In this document: positions 23,051 through 27,347 of the stretch, piece by piece | Numbering within the stretch: position 1 is the stretch's first letter | How the letters are laid out: each line of letters starts with the position of its first letter | IMG/VR virus record: IMGVR_UViG_3300001533_001964 | Span: 1 to 27,347 of that record | Reading direction: 5' to 3' (one strand) | Length of the DNA: 27,347 nt | DNA from: a virus | The notes under the pieces: generated by a model | Databases searched by the model: none | Told to the model about the DNA's origin: nothing | The model's input: only the letters and a program-made list of their open reading frames with translations | Program-made: the position numbers and the translations under genes

Positions 23051-23422
23051 ATGGAACATTTAACAGAAGAAACATTTAAAGAAAAAATTCTTGATTACAC
23101 AATAGTAAATGAAGAAAATAAAAATGACATTCAATATAAAAACGAATTACCAACAATATTGACATTTAGTGCTCCGGGGTGGTGTGTTCCTTGCCAAACC
23201 TTGCATCCAGTACTTGAAGAAATATCAAAAGAATATAAAAATAAAGTAAATGTATATGAAGTTGATGTTGATCAAGAACCAATGTTATCAATGGCTTTTG
23301 GTATTAGAAGTGTACCAACAATTATATTTATACCAATGAATGAACAGCCACAAATGGCAACGGGATTTTTACCAAAGGATACTATAAAGCAAACTATAAA
23401 AGATTTACTAAAAGTAGATTAA
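23051..23422 (+). CDS. Thioredoxin-like protein with a WCVPC active site
   Basis: A 123-residue thioredoxin fold protein, a small cytosolic disulfide reductase. The active site is SAPGWCVPCQTLHP (C45, C48), with Val in place of the Gly of classical WCGPC. The cis-proline loop is GIRSVPTIIF (P89). Length and strand order match a plain thioredoxin; there is no signal peptide. It has a host-type promoter of its own. Phage thioredoxins can reduce ribonucleotide reductase; the Gly-to-Val change may alter redox potential or partner choice. It stands next to dnaK, as part of a small stress-protein cluster. Confidence 0.88.
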   Translation: MEHLTEETFKEKILDYTIVNEENKNDIQYKNELPTILTFSAPGWCVPCQTLHPVLEEISKEYKNKVNVYEVDVDQEPMLSMAFGIRSVPTIIFIPMNEQPQMATGFLPKDTIKQTIKDLLKVD

Positions 23423-23443
23423 TGAAAAAAAAGATGGTATAAT

Positions 23444-24007
23444 TTAAATTGTACCCCTTTTATTCCTGTTTTCTATATTTTTTCTAACTCTATTGTCTGT
23501 ATCCATAGTTAATCCCTTATTCCAGGGTATATTACCTTTTAAAGAATTTGATATATTTTTACATCTTTCTTTACTATATTTTTTTCCCAATCCAGCATTT
23601 CTTCTCTTTTCTTTTTCTGCCCTATTACCATATATTTCTTCATATACTTTTCCTTTTCTATTTTCTAAAATCTTTTCTAATACTTTTTTAGTATTTTCTT
23701 TATGTAGAATTTTAGATTCTTCATTGGTTAAAGTACCAGCACCTCCTTTTCCACCTTCAGCCATATTATAAAAATTTTTATCATTTATAGCATTATATTT
23801 ATCAATCCAATATTGTTCCTTTTCAAACAAATATTTACTATCATCATTTTCTTCAAGAATTTCTTTAGTAAAATTTTGTCTTCCATATTTTTTAAGTGCT
23901 AATTTTATTATTTTACCAGAACCATAATAATTCTTATTATTAGTTGTATCTACACCAATATATTTTTTTCCATTTATATTATTTGTTGTTAAATATATTA
24001 CACCCAT
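23444..24007 (-). CDS. GIY-YIG homing endonuclease with NUMOD3 motif
   Basis: A 187-residue free-standing endonuclease. The start at 24007 is chosen because MGVIYLTTNNINGKKYIG begins the GIY-YIG domain directly, as usual; the upstream extension to 24115 is hydrophobic and unlike the family. The nuclease core has GVIY (2-5), KYIG (15-18) and E64 (KEQYW) as the probable metal ligand. The C-terminal NISNSLKGNIPWNKGLT (151-167) is a NUMOD3 DNA-binding motif. It lies on the strand opposite to thioredoxin and dnaK, between them, and 312 bases from the dnaK intron, which has no ORF of its own. Family call is firm; the target is unknown. Confidence 0.88.
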   Translation of the reverse strand: MGVIYLTTNNINGKKYIGVDTTNNKNYYGSGKIIKLALKKYGRQNFTKEILEENDDSKYLFEKEQYWIDKYNAINDKNFYNMAEGGKGGAGTLTNEESKILHKENTKKVLEKILENRKGKVYEEIYGNRAEKEKRRNAGLGKKYSKERCKNISNSLKGNIPWNKGLTMDTDNRVRKNIENRNKRGTI

Positions 24008-24299
24008 ATTATTATATAATAAAATAAATAAAACCATTTTTTCAAAAAAGATATAAAAATAAGGATTTATATTAAAATTTTTGTATATTTGTAAATATGT
24101 TAAGAGGAGGTTCATAGTTATGACATAACGGTTGATTCTATAATAGAGAAAAATAAAAAACTTTATATAATATTAAAAAAAAAAAAATAAAAGCATAAAC
24201 TGTCATAAAAATTTTAAAACATATGACAAAATGTCAGCTATAATTAATTGGTATAAATTTTGAAAAGAAATAAGAAAAAAACAAAAGGAGAAAAAAATT
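24008..24299. other. Intergenic region upstream of dnaK
   Basis: About 290 AT-rich bases with no gene. A TATATTTG (24084-24091) could be a -7 element, without a matching TTTG upstream. Inverted half-sites TGTCA recur: TGTCAT at 24201-24206 and ATGACA at 24223-24228 form one dyad, and TGACA-AAA-TGTCA (24224-24236) another. TATAAATTTTG (24252-24262) lies nearer the gene. One of these should include the dnaK promoter and perhaps an operator; CIRCE is absent. Confidence 0.4.
24285..24290 (+). promoter_or_regulatory. Shine-Dalgarno AAGGAG that fixes the dnaK start
   Basis: AAGGAG with a 9-base spacing to ATG 24300 is one of the best ribosome sites in the window. It shows that translation begins at MSKIIGI in exon 1, not at the in-frame ATG at 24572, which lies in the intron and has no such site. 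Confidence 0.8.
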
Positions 24300-26458
24300 A
24301 TGAGTAAAATTATAGGGATTGGCTTTGGTCCCCTCAAATGGTAACATTTGTGTAAAATTGTCTAAACTGCTGGAACCCCCTTAAGATTTATATACTACAA
24401 AAGAATCTGAAAAGATAAATTTGAATGTTTGAAAAATATAAATATTGGGCAATCAGCATCCAAGGCTCTAAGTCAATTAATTGATATGAGCAAGGTTCAG
24501 AGACTATAATGACACATCCAAATGGATGAAGGTATAGTCCAGACTACAAAGAAGTTTATTAACTTCTGCTTATGAAAGTAAGTGTGGTAAGTGATTTAGG
24601 AACTACAAATTCGTGCGTTGCGGTTATGGAAGGCAGCTCACCTGTTGTTATTACAAATTCAGAAGGTAAGCGTACAACCCCATCTGTGATTGGATTTTCA
24701 GATGATGGTATAAAAACAGGAGATTCGGCAAAACGTCAAGCTGTTGTAAATAGTGAAAAAACCGTTTATTCCATAAAGAGATTTATGGGTGAAAAATATG
24801 ATGATCTTATTAACGAAGTAAAAAACGTATCGTATAATGTTAAGAAATCATCTAATGGGATGCCAAGTGTTGATATAGATGGTAAAAAATATACACCACA
24901 AGAAATATCAGCAATGGTACTTCAAAAAATGAAAAAAACTGCTGAAGATTATTTAGGACAAAAAGTTGATAGAGCAGTTATAACTGTACCCGCATATTTT
25001 GATGATTCACAACGTCAATCAACGAAAGAAGCTGGTGAAATCGCTGGTTTGAAAGTTGAAAGAATTATTAACGAACCAACCGCGGCAGCTCTTGCTTATG
25101 GATTGGATAAAAAGGATGGGGATATGAAAGTTGTAGTATTTGACTTAGGTGGTGGAACTTTTGATATATCTATACTTGAATTAGGTGATGGTGTATTTGA
25201 AGTGAAATCAACAAATGGTGACACTCATCTCGGTGGAGATGATTTTGACAAAGTTATTGTTGATTGGTTGGCTGAAGAATTTATGAAAGACTATGCAAAA
25301 GTTGATTTAAGAAAAGATAAACAAGCACATCAAAGAATGAGAGAAGCTGCTGAAAAAGCAAAAGTCGAACTTTCATCTTCAAGTGAAACTGAAATAAATC
25401 TACCATATATTATACCTATTGATAATGTACCACAACATTTGGTTAAAAAGCTCACAAGATCCCAATTCGAAAAATTAAGCGATAAATTAATTGAAAAAGT
25501 AAAATCACCATGTGTAAAGGCTCTAAAAGACTCAGGATTGTCAAAAAATGATATTGACGAAGTTATTCTAGTTGGTGGATCAACAAGAATGCCGATTGTT
25601 CAAAAAATCGCAAAAGATATTTTTGGAAAAGAACCATCAAAAAATGTTAATCCAGATGAAGCAGTTGCAATTGGAGCTGCAATTCAAGGTGGTGTTTTAA
25701 CAGGTGATGTAACTGATGTTCTTTTATTGGATGTTACTCCTTTATCATTAGGTATAGAAACACTGGGTGGTGTTATGACAAGACTAATTGATGCAAATAC
25801 TACAATTCCAGTTACAAAATTAGAAATATTTTCCACAGCCAGTGATAATCAACCTGGAGTAGAAATTCATGTTCTACAAGGTGAAAGATCAATGGCAAAA
25901 GATAATAAAACATTAGGTAGATTTCATTTAGATGGATTACCACCAGCCCCAAGAGGAATACCTCAGATTGAAGTAAAATTTGATATTGATGCAAATGGTA
26001 TACTTCATGTATCCGCAACTGATAAAGCAACTGGTAAAAATCAACGAATACGAATTGAAGGATCTTCTTCACTCACAGAAACAGAAATCGAAAAAATGAA
26101 ACAAGAAGCGAAAGAAAATGCTGAAAAGGATAAAAAAGAAAGAGAAAAAATTGATAAACTAAATCAAGCAGATGCTCTTGTCTTTAATACTGAAAAGCAA
26201 ATAAAGGATTTTGGTGATAAACTTCAAGAAAGTGATAAAAATGAATTATCAGAAATTGTTGAAAAATTAAAAGAAGCTCATAAAAATAAAGAAATGAGTG
26301 AAATTGATCAGCTATCTTCTAAACTAAATGAAACATGGACACGTATTAGTACAAATCTATATCAACAATCACAAAATGAAAATGTGAATATGGATGAAAA
26401 TTCAGATGGAATAAACGCGGAGGATGTTGAATTTGAAGAAGTAAATGATAAGAAATAA
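24300..26458 (+). CDS. dnaK: DnaK (Hsp70) chaperone, split by a group I intron
   Basis: ATP-dependent chaperone. Exon 1 is 24300-24319 and exon 2 is 24592-26458; joined, they read MSKIIGI then [14 protein letters not shown], the canonical DnaK start, giving 628 residues (E. coli 638). The ATPase domain has the phosphate loop DLGTTNS (8-14), a second phosphate motif [10 protein letters not shown] and the adenosine motif LVGGSTRMP. The interdomain linker is [19 protein letters not shown], followed by the substrate-binding domain ([17 protein letters not shown]) and a helical lid ending [11 protein letters not shown], like Bacteroidota DnaK. No dnaJ or grpE is in the window, so it probably uses host co-chaperones. 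Full-length dnaK in a phage is uncommon. Confidence 0.95.
24320..24591 (+). mobile_element. Group I self-splicing intron in dnaK, 272 nt, no ORF
   Basis: P1 pairs the exon end GGGAU (24315-24319) with GUCCC (24328-24332), leaving the required U-G wobble at the 5' splice site. The last intron base is G (24591). P2 is CAAATG/CATTTG with a GTAA tetraloop (24335-24350). P6 is GCTC/GAGC (24465-24468 with 24488-24491). The R segment GGTTCAGAGACTATA leads to P7, a perfect GACTATA/TATAGTC pairing (24502-24508 with 24533-24539). P8 is CATCC/GGATG (24515-24528). P9 is GAAGTT/AACTTC (24551-24566). Splicing restores ATT GAT (Ile-Asp) in frame. P3, P4 and P5 were not fully drawn, and the subgroup is not assigned. 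Confidence 0.92.
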
Positions 26459-26488
26459 AAAAAAGGGATGTAAATCCTCCCTTTTTTT
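26459..26488. terminator. Bidirectional terminator after dnaK
   Basis: An A-run and GGGA (26465-26468) pair with TCCC (26478-26481) and a T-run, around a 9-base loop. It starts directly after the dnaK stop and lies 9 bases from the end of the convergent membrane-protein gene. Confidence 0.75.
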
Positions 26489-26496
26489 ATTTCTTA

Positions 26497-27096
26497 TCAT
26501 TCAGTTTTGTATGCATTATCTCCATCTCGATCAAAATGCCCCTTTTTTGTTGCTGTAACAGTTGCTGCCCGGTCTTCATCACCATACACAGCAACATGTT
26601 TTTCACCATTTTCATCTTCTGTAACAACAACATGTTTGTTATAACCAGTTATTTTATATTCTACATAATAGGAACCGATTTTTCCCATTTTATATGTAAA
26701 TACAGCACCAAAACCCAATGGTATTGTTAATAATAATGCCAAAACAATCCCCTTAAAACCATATTTATCTATTATCTTAAATAAATATTTTAAAGATAAT
26801 AAAACCAATGCCAATACTATTAAAAACACTACAATTATAAGAAGAGATGATATTACTCCTTCTTTTTTAGGATATATTCTGCTTAATATATCGTTTACGT
26901 TTTTTATTCCCTTATTATATAAATTTTTAACCTTTTCAATTACATTTAATTTTCTTTCGGTTTTTTCTATTTTATCAATATCTATATCTGTTTTTACAAA
27001 TTCTTTAAGTTGTTTAAATAAATAATTAGGAAGATTACTGACGGTTTTATTAACCTTATTAATAAATGATTCATCATTTATAAGTATTGTAGACAC
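26497..27096 (-). CDS. Two-helix membrane protein, 199 aa
   Basis: An N-terminal charged, helical cytosolic part (about 1-78) is followed by two membrane helices (VISSLLIIVVFLIVLALVLL, about 81-100, and GIVLALLLTIPLGFGAVFTY, about 115-134). A strand-rich C-terminal part follows (YVEYKITGYNKHVVVTEDEN, KHVAVYGDEDRAATVTATKK). The start is GTG, directly after an in-frame stop. In another frame, just upstream, an ATG ORF (27155-27078) reads MILRFDNFMNESNTYDNISE, so the true N-terminus may be joined to it by a frameshift near 27096. No family recognised. Confidence 0.65.
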   Translation of the reverse strand: MSTILINDESFINKVNKTVSNLPNYLFKQLKEFVKTDIDIDKIEKTERKLNVIEKVKNLYNKGIKNVNDILSRIYPKKEGVISSLLIIVVFLIVLALVLLSLKYLFKIIDKYGFKGIVLALLLTIPLGFGAVFTYKMGKIGSYYVEYKITGYNKHVVVTEDENGEKHVAVYGDEDRAATVTATKKGHFDRDGDNAYKTE

Positions 27097-27155
27097 TCAG
27101 ATATGTTATCATAAGTATTACTTTCATTCATGAAATTATCAAATCTTAGTATCAT
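27078..27155 (-). CDS. 25-aa ORF, possible displaced N-terminus of the membrane protein
   Basis: MILRFDNFMNESNTYDNISE then CLQYL and a stop. The basic-aromatic start (ILRFDNFMNES) resembles both this genome's MKYLKYFEN leader and T4-type capsid-targeting peptides. It overlaps the GTG start of the membrane-protein gene in a different frame. It may be a short independent peptide, or the lost N-terminus after an indel. Confidence 0.35.
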   Translation of the reverse strand: MILRFDNFMNESNTYDNISECLQYL

Positions 27156-27229
27156 TTCTTTTAGTTTTTTTTTTGTATATATAAAAAAAACATTTTTCAA
27201 AAAAAATTATATAATAAAATAAAAATATC

Positions 27230-27347
27230 ATGTCAGACGGTTTCACAGATGCAATGCGAGGTACTTACTTTGGAGATAAAAGTAAAAAAGAAAAATACGA
27301 AATTAATATAGAAATTAGTGGCGAAATAAAAACAGGTAAAAGTACAA
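27230..27347 (+). CDS. P-loop NTPase, 5' part only
   Basis: Thirty-nine codons from ATG 27230 to the window end: MSDGFTDAMRGTYFGDKSKK then EKYEINIEISGEIKTGKST. The last stretch is a Walker A motif (GEIKTGKST) after a beta-strand-like segment, so this is the start of an ATP- or GTP-binding protein. A TATATAAA box lies upstream (about 27175-27182). The protein class cannot be told without the rest. Confidence 0.7.
   Translation, partial: MSDGFTDAMRGTYFGDKSKKEKYEINIEISGEIKTGKST

Noticed and set aside
24008-24115. N-terminal extension of the GIY-YIG gene
   Set aside because: The extra 36 residues are Phe/Tyr/Leu-rich and unlike the family, which starts directly with the GIY-YIG domain.
24181-24240. 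CIRCE heat-shock operator upstream of dnaK
   Set aside because: The TGTCA dyads do not match the TTAGCACTC-N9-GAGTGCTAA consensus.
24572-24591. dnaK start at the in-frame ATG 24572
   Set aside because: It lies inside the intron, has no ribosome site, and gives MKVSVVS in place of the conserved MSKIIGI, which is encoded from 24300 after splicing.

Overview
The window reads as part of a large, AT-rich, tailed (T4-like or jumbo) bacteriophage genome whose host is probably a member of the Bacteroidota. Phage signs: a T4 gp32-type single-stranded DNA-binding protein with its zinc-site ligands and acidic tail, a fibre-like repeat protein, many short end-overlapping genes, a T4-late-type TATAAATA box, and several unrelated selfish elements. 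Bacteroidota signs: one promoter with exact TTTG-N20-TATATTTG spacing, and rhomboid, histidine kinase and DnaK proteins that look like those of that phylum. No rRNA, CRISPR array or convincing tRNA is present. Host assignment is inference. Layout: 1-2747 (minus) holds a leader-motif fragment, GDP-L-fucose synthase interrupted by a LAGLIDADG intein, and a YqiA-like alpha/beta hydrolase. A terminator and a GC-rich structured island follow (2764-2880). 2941-7242 (plus) is a run of overlapping small genes, most starting with the same leader (MKYLKYFEN..DPFGEEDW), among them a zinc-ribbon protein, a HAD 5'(3')-deoxyribonucleotidase and an HExxH protein. 7244-8186 (minus) has three small genes. 8269-9147 is a rhomboid protease facing the gp32-like SSB (9201-10175, minus), which is preceded by two paralogous small genes. 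11040-16101 (plus) carries a WxxGxFxxG repeat protein, a membrane-anchored LysM protein, a Gln/Gly-rich protein and two small proteins. 16201-17004 is a free-standing HNH-type homing endonuclease. 17034-22918 (plus) has a DHH phosphoesterase, a tandem family of PSG-motif proteins and a cytosolic hybrid histidine kinase. 23051-26458 has thioredoxin, a GIY-YIG endonuclease on the minus strand, and dnaK split by a 272-nt group I intron. A membrane protein (minus) and the start of a P-loop protein close the window. Working together (inference): SSB, nucleotidase and perhaps a clamp-loader-like protein serve replication and nucleotide metabolism. DnaK and thioredoxin would support folding and redox balance during infection. 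Rhomboid and the hybrid kinase are unusual phage cargo that could act on host membrane proteins or signalling. Fucose synthase and the hydrolase suggest surface-glycan or metabolite modification. The leader-tagged family (roughly a dozen copies) and the PSG family (five copies) are the largest unexplained systems here.
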